In this document: piece after piece, positions 53,147-64,000 of the stretch
How the letters are laid out: every line of letters begins with the position of its first letter
Position numbering within the stretch: position 1 is the stretch's first letter
Source of the DNA: Dermatophagoides farinae
Taxonomy: Eukaryota > Arthropoda > Arachnida > Sarcoptiformes > Pyroglyphidae
Assembly (NCBI RefSeq): GCF_024713945.1
Contig: NC_134677.1
Location: 2,979,001 to 3,043,000, forward strand
Length of the DNA: 64,000 nt
Reading direction: 5' to 3'
Translations under genes and position numbers: made by a program
The notes under the pieces: model-generated
Database searches by the model: none
The model's input: only the letters and a program-made list of their open reading frames with translations
What the model was told of the DNA's origin: nothing

Positions 53147-53624
53147 GAATCGAGAAAATGACAAATGTCCAAACTAACACGACCAGTTCAGAATCGAGAA
53201 AATGGCAAATCCAACCTAACACGACCAGTTCAGAATTGGTTGACAATGCTTTATTGATTACTTTCCCAATTCTGAACAGGTCGTGTTAGGTTGGACATGT
53301 TATTTTCTCGATTCTGAACTGGTCGTGTTAGTTTGGACATTTGTCATTTTCTCGATTCTCAACAGGTCGTGTTAGTTGGGACATTTGTCATTTTCTTGAT
53401 TCTGAACTGGTCGTGTTAGTTTGGACATTTGTCATTTTCTCGATTCTGAACTGGTCGTGTTAGTTTGGACTTGTTATTTTCTCGATTCTGAACTGGTCGT
53501 GTTAGTTTGGACTTGTTATTTTCTTGATTCTGAACTGGTCGTGTTAGTTTGGACTTGTTATTTTCTCGATTCTGAACTGGTCGTGTTAGTTTGGACTTGT
53601 TATTTTCTCGATTTTGAACTGGTC
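53147..53624. repeat. 42-44 bp minisatellite with an inverted head
   Basis: Eight full forward units and one partial lie at 53266-53624; each contains GAACTGGTCGTGTTAGTTTG and a TTTTCTCGATTCT segment, either 42 nt (with TTGTTA) or 44 nt (with TTTGTCA). Two units in opposite orientation lie at 53147-53239, so the array is head-to-head around a 25-nt spacer and can form a hairpin. The 42-nt units keep a reading frame and give a spurious 14-residue protein repeat. Confidence 0.9.
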
Positions 53625-54310
53625 ATTTCATTTATCTTTCTTTGGCTTTCAGCTTTAAAAGGATCATCATCCTTTGGATATTTTTGCTTCGCCAACGAAT
53701 AATCTTTTTCTAAGATTTCCAGTATTTCTTCTGAAAGTTGTTTTATATATTCCAATTGTTTGAATATTGATTCAACAGAATCAACTGTACTTCTTTTTTC
53801 TGGAATCGCTTATGATGTTGATTGTTGGAAATTTGTCGACACAACATTTTTTTCATTTAATTGTTTCTCCAATTTAAATAATCAATCAATCAGTCAATTT
53901 TTTGATTTGTGATTTTAGAATTTTAGACAAGAATTTAAATTATGAGGCGACTGGTGAACAAACGGGATTGTGCATACCCTATTCGTCACCAAATTTTTGG
54001 GATAAATGATCCATGATCCATTGAAAATCGGTTTAATTTGGAATTATTGATAAATCCATCTTAAAGAAGTCAGGCAATGCATTCATTATTCATTTTCCTT
54101 TGATGATTTATCACTTACTAGGTTAGATATTTAGCCATCGACATTGTTTGTTTATTTATTTTTCCTATATTGGTTCCACTACAAACAATTCGCACAACTA
54201 TTAATAGATATTTGACTAGATGAAGTACATGTTTTTGATTCAGGATTACCATAATATTCAAATGTATCAAAACAAAAAACATTTTCATTTTATTAAATCA
54301 TCCAAAATTC

Positions 54311-54378
54311 GGAACCGCGAGGCTTTTGGAACCGCGAGGCTCTTAGTACTACGAGGCTCTTGGAACTGCGAGGCTTTG
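54311..54378. repeat. Four ~17-bp units at the right end of the insert
   Basis: Degenerate tandem units of the form GGAACCGCGAGGCTCTT, four copies, ending exactly where duplicated copy B begins. The shared word CGCGAGGC links them to the left end of the insert at 52.4 kb. Confidence 0.8.
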
Positions 54379-55490
54379 GGATAGTTTTTGAATAAATTTT
54401 TTTTGAAAATTCATTTTTCTCATTTTGATTGCGTGCAATTTTTCTTTAGTGACCAGAAAATATTTTTGAAACAATCATCAACTAAATGATATTACATCAA
54501 CAAACAAATCATCAGGTTAATCACGAATTGTATAAACAACAAAAAAAAATAATGTGATGATGAATACAAAATGATTCCGGTATAGTGTTTTGCATTCATT
54601 CGATCAATCAAAATCATCCAACGACAACGAATAGAAAATTTTTTTCAACGAAATAATGTATTCATCATTATTTCGAAACTTTACTCAACAATACATCGAT
54701 CAAGTTTTGAATACATTTTCCTATTGAAAGAAAAATTTTCTATACCATGTTTCAACAATAAAAACAACTTGGGTGATTACAACCACCACCATCCATATCA
54801 ATTCTGAATCGGGCCATGTCATTTTGTTTTATAATTTCATTTACAATCATGATGATGTTGATGATGATGGTGGTACTGTTCAATTTTTATTCAAAAATTA
54901 TCATAGTTGATGCAAATCCACTGAAAGGTAATTTTCTTTATTTCTACTTTTTCTTTTTCTTATTCTATTTTATTCAATTTCAAAAATGTGCAACAACATC
55001 TAATTTTAAAAAACAATGAAAAAAAAATGCAATTTATACGAAATGAATGAGTTTTGTAACAGACTATCTATATAAAAAGCAATAAATCATTCGGTAAATT
55101 TGAAAAACGAAAAATAAAAAGGAAACGGTTGATTTTTTACGGTAACCATCGGTGTAAAATTATAGCTGCATACAATACCAGTGAATTAATGTACAAAATA
55201 ATGACATCGAGAAATTCTGAATAATTGAATGTCTGAATGATTATGAAAAAAAAATGAAAAGAAAAGAATCTCAAGAGTCCTACACAATTAACCATACATA
55301 CACATAATAGTGTATACCAGTATAAAAATTACTTGATAATTTAAATTTATATATATAAGATGCTAATGATATTCTTATTCAAATGAAAAACATTGCTTTT
55401 TCCAAAATATATTCATTTACATTCCCATAATACCAAACAAACGTTGTAGGTGAAAAGTTGATCCTACAGCATGATGATGATGATGATGAT
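54379..55490 (+). repeat. Direct repeat copy B, carrying a signal-peptide exon
   Basis: Second copy of the segment described at 51298-52382. It ends in a longer GAT run before GTCCTTAGTGG, after which the sequence is unique. Copy B is therefore contiguous with the downstream intron, and copy A with the upstream flank. Confidence 0.95.
54816..54927 (+). CDS. Signal-peptide first exon, copy B, of the large membrane-protein gene
   Basis: Identical to 51735-51846: 37 codons of signal peptide ending ..DANPLK, one extra base, then the donor GTAATT at 54928. Being nearer, it is the more natural partner of the acceptor at 61448; the intron would be about 6.5 kb. Copies of about 440 nt of upstream sequence come with each exon, so each may have its own promoter. 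Confidence 0.55.
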
Positions 55491-58400
55491 GTCCTTAGTG
55501 GACAAATTTTTTTATTTTTTATTTACTCATAATTTATCACAATTGTTAGATCTGCAAATGAAGCCAACCAACAACAGCAGAAAAAAAATTGTTTTTCATT
55601 TTGGATGACAGAAAATCAAAAAAAAAAAAAAATTCCAAATGAAAAAACACACACACAGACAAACACAGATATCAGGCTTCATTTGTTCATATCTATCTCT
55701 ATCTCTATTTGTCGGTTTGTGTTTGTTTCCATGTTTGTTCTTGTTTATTAGGATGAATTTCATTTCATTTTTGATTTTTTGTTTTTGTTTTTTTTCTTTG
55801 ATGATGATGAAAATATATTTGTTTATTCGTTTGTTTGTGTGTGTGTGTGTGATCAGCATACGAATAGTTTTATTGATTTTTATGTCATGTAGAGTATTTT
55901 GATTTCAGGAAAAAAATGAAACTGAAAAAAAATAAAAATAAAAACAAAAAAAAATTGTTTGGTTCAAATGGTTTTTTTTTCGGGTCCTGTCGTCATTATA
56001 TTATTATTATGATTATTGCTAATAATATTTTGGCCACTTGTACTATCAGCGAGTAGTGAAACAAAAAAGTCATTTGATTAACGCATTCGCTATCCAACAT
56101 AAAAAAAATTATCTCCATTTTTGGTTTCTGCCTTTTTTTTCACAACCAAAATCAAGATATTGATCTTATTTGTTTTTGTTTTTCATTTCTCAGGGATCAA
56201 TAATGGGAACCCATTTGACAAAACCATTCATTCATGATTATGTTGAATAATAACGAAAATAAACGCCATTATCGCAAATATATAGAATTATTAATTTGTT
56301 CAAATAAATTGTTTGTCTTCCCTCCTCGATCTCTCTCTCTCTTTCTTTCTCTGTTCAGTTTTTATTATGTTGCCAAATAGTTGATATCCGTTTCCGTCGT
56401 TTTTTATAATTATTTTTAGTTTTTCATTCTGAATTTGGCTAAAATTTATGGTTGATTATAATTCAATCAATGTAGTAGTTAGTAGGCTTTATATAATACA
56501 AATTTGAAATTGATGTCAAATGTATAATAGAGTTATATGTGATCCATAATACTAGGATCATTATATGCATCCAATATCATTCATTCATTCCAAAACGAAC
56601 GCACACACACACACACTAACACAATTGATTGACAAAACAAAACAATCAAACCACCTTGAACAAATGCAAAATATTATATATCCACCAAATGCAAATTATC
56701 TCATACTATGTACACGCACACACACACACACACACACATCGAATATATGTCTGTATATGACGGTTTGTCATTCATTGTCACCAAAAAAAAAATTCTATTC
56801 TGGTTTGCTGAATATTTTATTCATATATTACAAAAAAAAAAATAATTGATGTGATGGTCCATATTGGTGACCATAAGAATCAGAACCAATGGGTTTTTAT
56901 ATTTTCTCGCATAATGAAGAATAGCCTGATTGAATTCAATGGAATCAGATAGAAAAAAAATAGATAGATAGAATAAATAAATGAAAACGACCCTAAAATG
57001 TATGATGATGATGATAAAAGCTTACCGAATATTCATTTTCCATGTATAAATGAATGAATGAATGAATGAATACGACAAAAAGAATAAAAACATTTTGCCT
57101 ATTCATTCAAAACGTCTGTTGATAATGATGATGATGATGATGATGGAACAATCTAGCCAGAAAAAAAAATTATTATACAAATACAATGTCTATATATCAT
57201 ACCAATGATGAAGATAATATTATCATATATTAACCAGAGGAAAGAAAACTGATACAATTTGTATATTTTCATTTGGTTCATTTTCGCACAATTTCATTCA
57301 TTTTCCATTGAAAATTATCATCATCATCATCATCAACAACAACAACATTCAGCTTATTTCATTTTGAAAAGCAATGTTTGCAAACACACACACAAAGAGG
57401 AACCAGATGTATATAAAAAGAAATGAAAATTGAAACGTAGAAATCAAAAAAAACTTGTCTTTGAGGTTTGAATTTTTCTTCTTTTTTTTTTCTTTTGGAC
57501 TCGTCGATCCACTCGTGTAGTAAACCAGACCAAAATAAAAACTGAATTTCAATCCAAATACCAAACCGAATGAATCAAGAAAAATAATACGACCGTCAAA
57601 GTTTGTGTGTATTGAGTAAAAAATCATCATGCATGACGATGATTGAGTTTGTATATAGTGAGGAAAGAAACTAACCAAAAAAAAAAAAAGAAAAAAAAAT
57701 TTATTTTCTCTATTCCTGTGTGTGATAATAACATTGAAATTGAATTCACAATAACACACGGAAATGTATTTGAACAAAAAAAAAACAGAATAAAACAAGA
57801 ATCATCATAGTGTAGGATACAAAGTTGACAAATCAATCATTGTATATATTGAGATGTTGGTTGGTTGGTTGGTGTGTGTTGATATTTAAATATATTTGAA
57901 TGATTTGATTTTCAAATCACGATTTAAACTTTTTTTTCCCCAGAAATAATAGTTGTTGCTTTCGGCTCTTTCAAAAAAAAAGAAATCCAAATTTAACCCG
58001 ATTCGATGGTGATTGATCTAATCATATTTTAGGACAAAAATAAGAATTACGATCGAATTTTGTCCATGTTTTTGATCAATGATAGATTTTATTTGAATTA
58101 TGATTGTTTGACTGAATCAGATAATAATCGACCAAAAAAAAGTCTTATTTTTGCCGTCTTTGTTCATTTTCATTCATTCATTCGTTCAGACAAAAAGAAA
58201 AATTACAATCTATCGATCGATTGATTTATTGAACAAAACAAGAAATGAAATTCGTTTTGTTACATATACAATATTGAATTTCGAATCAGAAATAGACCAA
58301 TGAAATTATTTTTCGTGTTTGTATGTAGCATCTTCATCATCTAACAAAAAGTTTTTCATGTATATTAGAATTCACAAGTTAGTTAGTTCTCTATGTGAAA

Positions 58401-61400
58401 AAACTCATGAACTTTTTTTTGTGTGGAAACAAAAAAAAACATAGACATTGGAAACAGTAATAATAAACAAATAATTGAGTTATCATCATGCACGACAGTA
58501 TAGCAACAGAAAAAAATCAATTCTATAAACTTTATGTCCAAAATGAACTTGCTGTGTAGAATTAAATCGAATGGAATGGAATGGAATTCCAAAATCCTTT
58601 GCATGTTTTGATATTGATGAAGAAGCACGTAGCATTAATATTTTTGGTACCATTTTCATATTCGATTCATATTATATTCAAAGAGAGGCTTACAATTGAA
58701 AAAAAAATCAAATGAAAAATCTATTGTTGAAATTTTCGTGGCTAAAAACAATGAATGAAAAGATTTATTCAATGATCCATGCTGTGGAACTTTTTTTTGT
58801 TGTTGTGTTTGTTTATTATGGCTGATCCACGGCCATTCATTTTCAAGAGAAAAAGAGGAAATAATATTGAAATTCAAATCATGAATTTTCCTCTATCTCC
58901 TGAAATTCTCGAGAATCACTCTCACAAGATGATGAAAATTATTCATTTTTTCCGTTTCCTGTCAATGTTTGTTTGTATAAACGTTTTGGTGACACATTTT
59001 TTACACATTAACAATGGAAATGATTTGATATTATGAGTTTGGCTTCTTAGAATCAATTTGCTTAATTTTTTTTTCGGTCCATTACATTCACACACACACA
59101 CACACGTCGCCAACTATAGAAAAAAAGTCTATTCGAGCAATGAAGATAATTAATTATGATGAAGATCTAACATTGATGTTCATAATATATTTGAATCTGA
59201 TTCAATATTTCAGTCGAATCTATTTATCAGTCTCTGTCATTCTGTCGGTAATTCGATATTAATTGACAAAAGTATTCGAAATTCTACGGTACAGAATGTA
59301 GAAGAAGAACAGTTATTAGATATTTAGCATGAATGAATCAAATTCAATCAAATTCGATGTTGTTGCAATAGTTATTTTGACGGATTGATTATCCGTATTA
59401 TCATCAGAATGTATCTATAATTTAATCGTAGCAAAGCTAGCGAAGCAAAGTCTGAAAGAAAATTCTATCATACTAAATTTTAATCGATTTTGGCAATTTT
59501 GTGTACGAAAATTGAATCCTCTAATTCGGTATAAATATTTTGAAAGACTGCTGCCACAATAATCGGATCGATAATCTTGCGCTAGATCCTGGTCGGTTTT
59601 TTCTTTTGTTTCGCAAATAGGGAAAAACAATTTATTCATATACACATCAACAACGTCGGTTGATCGTCGTCAGCATAAGGGGCTTGTGTGTGTAAAAAAA
59701 AAGTTTGATTCGTAATAACTAATTTTGTTTCCCTTCTTCTGGTTTATGAACCCAACATTAACATTGTATTTTTTGGAATCTTTTTTTTTTTTTTGTTTTT
59801 TTTGTGTTATGGATCGTTTATGTATGACAAAATGTAAAACAATTTCAAAGAAAAGAAATTTCCGCACAGTTGCCCAAGAATGTGAATTAATATTTGAAAA
59901 AAAATGATAAAAAAAATTCATCAGATAGCTGAATGAATTAAAGTTTTTCATTCATTTCCTTTGCTTTTGATATTATCCAGAATTCCATGTACAATATGAT
60001 GATGACAAAGCAAAATTTTGTTCTTTATCATCCAACGAATCTTTTTTAATTATTAAATGGAAAGTACAATGATAACAGAAAAAGTTTTTTTTCTTTCATT
60101 TAACATCGTCATCGTCATTAGGATACTCTCACAATCAATTATGATGATGATGATGATGATGATGAAAGTTTTAGCAGTAGTGTATTTCAAATAACGAAAC
60201 AATTCTGTGTTTGTTTTCAGCAAGAACTAATGAGTTTCGGGTGTGAAAAAAACGTACAACTAAAAAAATGATAGTCAATCTATAAATATCCTCATGTATC
60301 GATTTTTATTTTTTTCAATTTTTTAGTATTTTATTATTTTGAAAAAAATGAAAAAATTTTCAATTGATTTTGAAAAAAGAAATTTTTTTCTTTCACTTCG
60401 TGTTACCGAATTTTGTTTAGAATCATTGTCCATTATAATGACCATTTCGTTTGTTTGCTATCAACACATTAATTAAACTTGAAATTCAATGGTAGGTTTT
60501 TTTTCTGGCAACAATCTTACAATTCATGGATGTCATTCAATGTAAAGTTGAACATCTAAACATTTTATCATAATAAACAACAAGAAAGGGCGTATCCAAA
60601 TTCCAATGAAAAAAGGCGATTGAATCGATAAAATGTTGATATAAGAAATAGGGAGGAGTAGTAGAATTGAAAAAAATGATCATCAACAACAACATTATGA
60701 AAGTTTCAAATGATGGACAAAACAAACACGAAACAAACATTTCGACAAACAAAAATAATAAAGCTTTCCATGTGAAAAAAAAGTGAATTTTTTTTTCACT
60801 AAAACTCACACACATACAAACGATTCTTTAGTTAACGATATTCGAACAACAAGAATATATATTGCACATTGCAATAATAAAAATCTATAAATTCCAAGTT
60901 TCAATATTGATGATATTTGCTTTCTGGTGCAAATTGTTGGTTTTTCAATTCATTCGGTAAACATTCACCAGCATACACAACATATATACTGGATCAAAAA
61001 CTATTTGGACAAACTTTGCAGCTGCTGAGATCAATTGGCTATTATTATTATTATTATTATTGTTGTTGTTGCCATATAGTTTTCAAACGGAAACAATATC
61101 AAATGTTATTGATGTCATTTGGGAATCTATGAGTTAAAAGTTCAAATTCATGTGAATTATTTGCATGCCATACAGATTCGGGCTTTAATTTACGTGCGTG
61201 TGTACATTATAGTTGCGTGTGTGTGTATTTTTCACCATCATCATAGATTTGTTTCGTTTCAGGATTAAATTCAAATAATAATTAGATTCAATGGCAATTA
61301 TGATGATTGTTTTCGTTTTTTTTTCGTATAGAAACATTCGAATTGATGATAGAAAATATCAAATTTTATTTATTTATTCATTCATCTCTTTTTTTTTGTC

Positions 61401-61448
61401 TCTTTTTTTTGTTCCATTCCTCTATTCAATGTTTTTGGTGATGATCAG
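55491..61448 (+). other. Probable first intron of the large membrane-protein gene
   Basis: No coding exon recognised in this 6 kb. It carries CA/TG tracts (55835-55850, 56602-56615, 56717-56738, 59092-59105), GAT runs at 57128-57143 and 60140-60164, and poly-A/T. It ends in a long T/C tract (61384-61430) and GATGATCAG, a good acceptor. Further small exons cannot be excluded. Confidence 0.4.
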
Positions 61449-64000
61449 AGAATCCAAGAGCCATTCATCATTCAACGACAACAATTACGAGCTTGAACTG
61501 GTCATTACCGTTGATATCAATGTTGAACGCCCGTTTTCAAACGGCACCAACTGTTTTTCCATGTTTGGATACATTTGATGTCAGACTTTTTTGGGAAGTT
61601 CATCGTATCGATGATTATTATTATTATTATTATTCTGGACAACAATATACTCAATCATCAGGTCCAATAGTTAAATCGACAAATAATGACAACTTGAATG
61701 TTCGCCATCTGATACGTCTATATTGGACCAAAAAAGACATAGTGGATAAAGTTTTGTCGGCTGCCGTTAAGCATCAACGACAACTATTACATAGACATGA
61801 TATTCGACAAAGACGACAACGAAAACCCATGTGGACATTATTCACAGCACATAATAGATCTTGGCCATCATTGTCACATTTTCTCAATTCAAATTATGAT
61901 AATAATAACAATAACATCAAGAAAAGAAAAATAAGAAATAAAAAGATCCGCTATACGACAAATCTAACTAATCTCCACCACCACAATAGTCAGCCTAGTC
62001 ATTTTTTTTATTCTACACGACCATCAACATTGATTGAGATGAAAAAATTTCATTATGTACGAGAATATTCTTTGGATATGGAAAGTGATGATCATGATAA
62101 TCATATTGGTGTCGTTGATAATAATAATAATGATGGCAATGCTGCTGGTGGTGGTGGTGGGCTAATAAAAATTCCATGCGATTCATTTCAACCAAGTGAA
62201 GACATTTACTATTGTATTGTTTATTTAATCCTTCATAAAAGTGCTGTATTATATGAGAATATACCACATTGTATTCCAACTATAGATAGAAATATAGAAC
62301 AAAATGGTCATGTCCAGTTGAATGGTTCAACAACATTATTCCGGAATATCTTTGTTGATGGTCAACATCGTGCTGTGTCATCATCGTCGTTGTCGTATCC
62401 AAGTGAGATTAAATTCAATTATAACACTAACAACGATGAATCAGTGATGAGCAACAACAACAAAGAAACAGCAACAATAACTGAAACATTCAATGAAAAT
62501 AATTCTTTTAACGAATACAAATCATTCATACAGAAGAATAGACTTGATGAAAATCATTCAATGTCAACATCAATCAACCACAATGCATTCATGGATGTAC
62601 GAGCACTAAATAATTCATCAGTGAACCGGATTCCATCCAATATACGATTAATACAGAAGAAGCAAAACGCTTTTCAACCGATGAATCATGATTCAAGTAA
62701 TTCACTTGGTGAAATAGAAACGGTCATTGTACAAACACATGCGTGTAGTTGTAAATTCGATTCAAATACTAATCATGTCAATCAAAAAATTCAAGAATTA
62801 GATTTGAAAACTTTGAATGTTAACAATAAAAAAACAATCATTATAAATCTAATGATAACAACTTGTTCAAAAATTGTACGAAAAAAATTTTATGAATCTA
62901 AATCAGCCTTACTAGATCATTATTTATTCAATCATATTGTTGATCCGAATGCTTATTCTGATGCTGATGTTGATGATGATGATGATGATGATGTGGAAGA
63001 AAAGAGACATTTGAAAAATTCAACCAAAAAGAAACAAAGAAACAAACGGAAAAAGAATAATAAAATAAGAATCGATCAAGCAAATAATAATAATAATAAT
63101 GCTGACAGTGAGAAACAAATCCCAATTCACAATAAGAATGATGACGAGAATAATAATAATAATACAAACATGGAAAATAAAATGAATGAATTTGACATCT
63201 ACAATCAAATAAATTCGAATGAATATTATCATAACAATCCTACTGTATGCATTATTTCAATTGACAAGCCAGAAAAATATTTATTTGAATTGAAAAATAT
63301 TGAACCAAGTATTGAATGGCTTTCTGAAAATCCAATGTTAGCTACATATTTTACTGAAACATTATTCAATAATAACGACAACCACAACAACAACAACAAC
63401 AACAATGTTGTCAATGATGAAGATTCATCGATCGATTATTCACATTTTTTAGTGGTCAGAAATGGCCGATCATCTATCGATCCACAGCTAAATATTGAGA
63501 ATCGTTCACAAATACATTATCTACAATCAAAACATATTCGTTTAGAGGCATTATCATCAATGAATTTAACGTTAAAATTTCAACAACGTTTGCTTTATCA
63601 TAAAGAACGAGATTATAATAATAATAACCATGATGATGATGATGATGATGATAATGATAAACATTTTTCAAATAACGACAATGATAATAAGCATTTATTG
63701 GATCATTTATTTGTGAATATATGTCGTGGATTCTATTCATGGATCAAACAAACCGTTTCAATGATAGCAGTAAAAGCATTTCGACTAAATAAATTGGCCA
63801 ATACACAAACTGTATCAACTAGAAAAATAACAACGTCCGTAACGTATGCATATACTTCAAATATTTTGTCCACAAACAATATTATTGAACAACAAAACAA
63901 TGAATTATCGATGATTAATATGCCTACATTTCATATAGTTTCAATCATATTGTCAATATTCATTGTATTGACATTTTTGATTTATGCGATAATTGCATTC
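61449..64000 (+). CDS. Large N/D-rich single-pass membrane protein of unknown function (3' end outside window)
   Basis: An uninterrupted frame of 850 codons runs from the acceptor at 61448 to the last base of the window; the frame is closed upstream by TGA at 61442-61444. With the signal-peptide exon it gives 888 visible residues. The segment just after the junction has the more ordinary composition (TVFPCLDTFDVRLFWEVHRI, then seven Tyr from a TTA repeat). Later parts contain a basic cluster (KRKIRNKKIR), the Cys-bearing blocks IPCDSFQPSEDIYYCIVYLI and QTHACSCKFD, poly-Asp (SDADVDDDDDDD), poly-Asn stretches and NxS/T sites. The last 20 or so residues (HIVSIILSIFIVLTFLIYAI) are a transmembrane helix cut by the window edge. 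This suggests a type I membrane protein. I recognise no domain; simple-repeat expansion (AAT, GAT) has shaped its length. Confidence 0.75.

Larger units (their letters stand above)
52383..54378. mobile_element. Insert between the duplicated segments, with hAT-like terminus
   Basis: The insert begins CAGGGCCGGCCCGG, the kind of end seen in hAT-family DNA transposons, right after a GAT run. The phrase CGCGAGGCCTT occurs twice near the left end (about 52402 and 52432), and CCGCGAGGCT occurs in a short tandem array at the right end, which suggests the two ends belong together. No transposase frame is recognisable. The middle holds a minisatellite (53147-53624) and AT-rich sequence. It may be a decayed non-autonomous element or several nested insertions. 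Confidence 0.45.

Noticed and set aside
53147-53624. Repeat array considered as CRISPR-like
   Set aside because: The units are contiguous with no unique spacers, and the DNA is eukaryotic.
53421-53702. Frame with repeated FLDSELVVLVWTCY
   Set aside because: It results from the 42-nt minisatellite, whose unit length is a multiple of three. No promoter, splice or homology support.
57349-57798. 149-codon minus-strand frame
   Set aside because: Phe-rich translation of poly-A tracts within the probable large intron; no splice or domain support.
61291-61578. 95-codon frame starting MAIMMIVFVFF
   Set aside because: It overlaps the start of the 850-codon exon in another frame. Its upstream half is the T-rich tract before the splice acceptor, so it is an intron-plus-shadow frame.
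62013-63740. Several minus-strand frames of 60-90 codons
   Set aside because: Shadows of the large + exon; their His, Tyr and Ile runs are the complement of GAT and AAT repeats.

Overview
The window is AT-rich eukaryotic nuclear DNA. It has spliced genes with GT..AG introns as short as 55 to 64 nt, very many (CA)n, (GAT)n, poly-A and poly-T tracts, and proteins with long runs of Q, H, N and D. The gene content (an R5-type receptor tyrosine phosphatase, CHCHD2, a Tudor protein, thiamin pyrophosphokinase, the mir-100/let-7/mir-125 cluster) is that of a bilaterian animal. The compact introns and simple-sequence texture fit an arthropod, and I lean to an acariform (astigmatid) mite. That last step is an inference from texture only.

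Layout. (1) 1-2390 (+): the 3' part of a receptor tyrosine phosphatase of the Ptp99A/PTPRG/PTPRZ type, followed by a 3' UTR to about 3.2 kb. (2) 3.2-46.8 kb: a desert without recognisable protein genes. It contains a foldback-type transposon relic with long terminal inverted repeats (5891-7771), a low-repeat AT-rich block (about 19.9-21.1 kb) carrying nuclear-receptor-like sites, a cluster of five GGTGCCTCAT 10-mers (38.2-39.9 kb), and the three conserved microRNAs mir-100 (41.77 kb), let-7 (43.10 kb) and mir-125 (43.87 kb), all on + and in the ancestral order. (3) 46.8-49.8 kb: a compact island of three small genes, CHCHD2 (+), a Tudor-domain protein (-) that converges on it, and thiamin pyrophosphokinase (+) that diverges from the Tudor gene. 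(4) 49.8-64 kb: one large gene of unknown function on +. A signal-peptide exon sits inside a segment of about 1.1 kb that is present twice (51298-52382 and 54379-55490). The copies are separated by 2 kb of mobile-element-like sequence and a 42-44 bp minisatellite. An uninterrupted 850-codon exon starts at 61449 and runs off the window end inside a transmembrane segment.

How the parts relate. The microRNA cluster is the developmental-timing let-7 complex known from flies and other bilaterians. Most of the 43-kb desert may be its primary transcript and control region; a palindromic nuclear-receptor-type element 0.7 kb upstream of mir-100 agrees with the steroid control known in Drosophila. The three-gene island is ordinary housekeeping or germline sequence. 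The terminal gene looks lineage-specific: it has a secretory signal, an asparagine- and aspartate-rich ectodomain and a membrane anchor, and I could not assign it to a family. Exon boundaries, motif similarities and hairpins were worked out by eye, with no database search.
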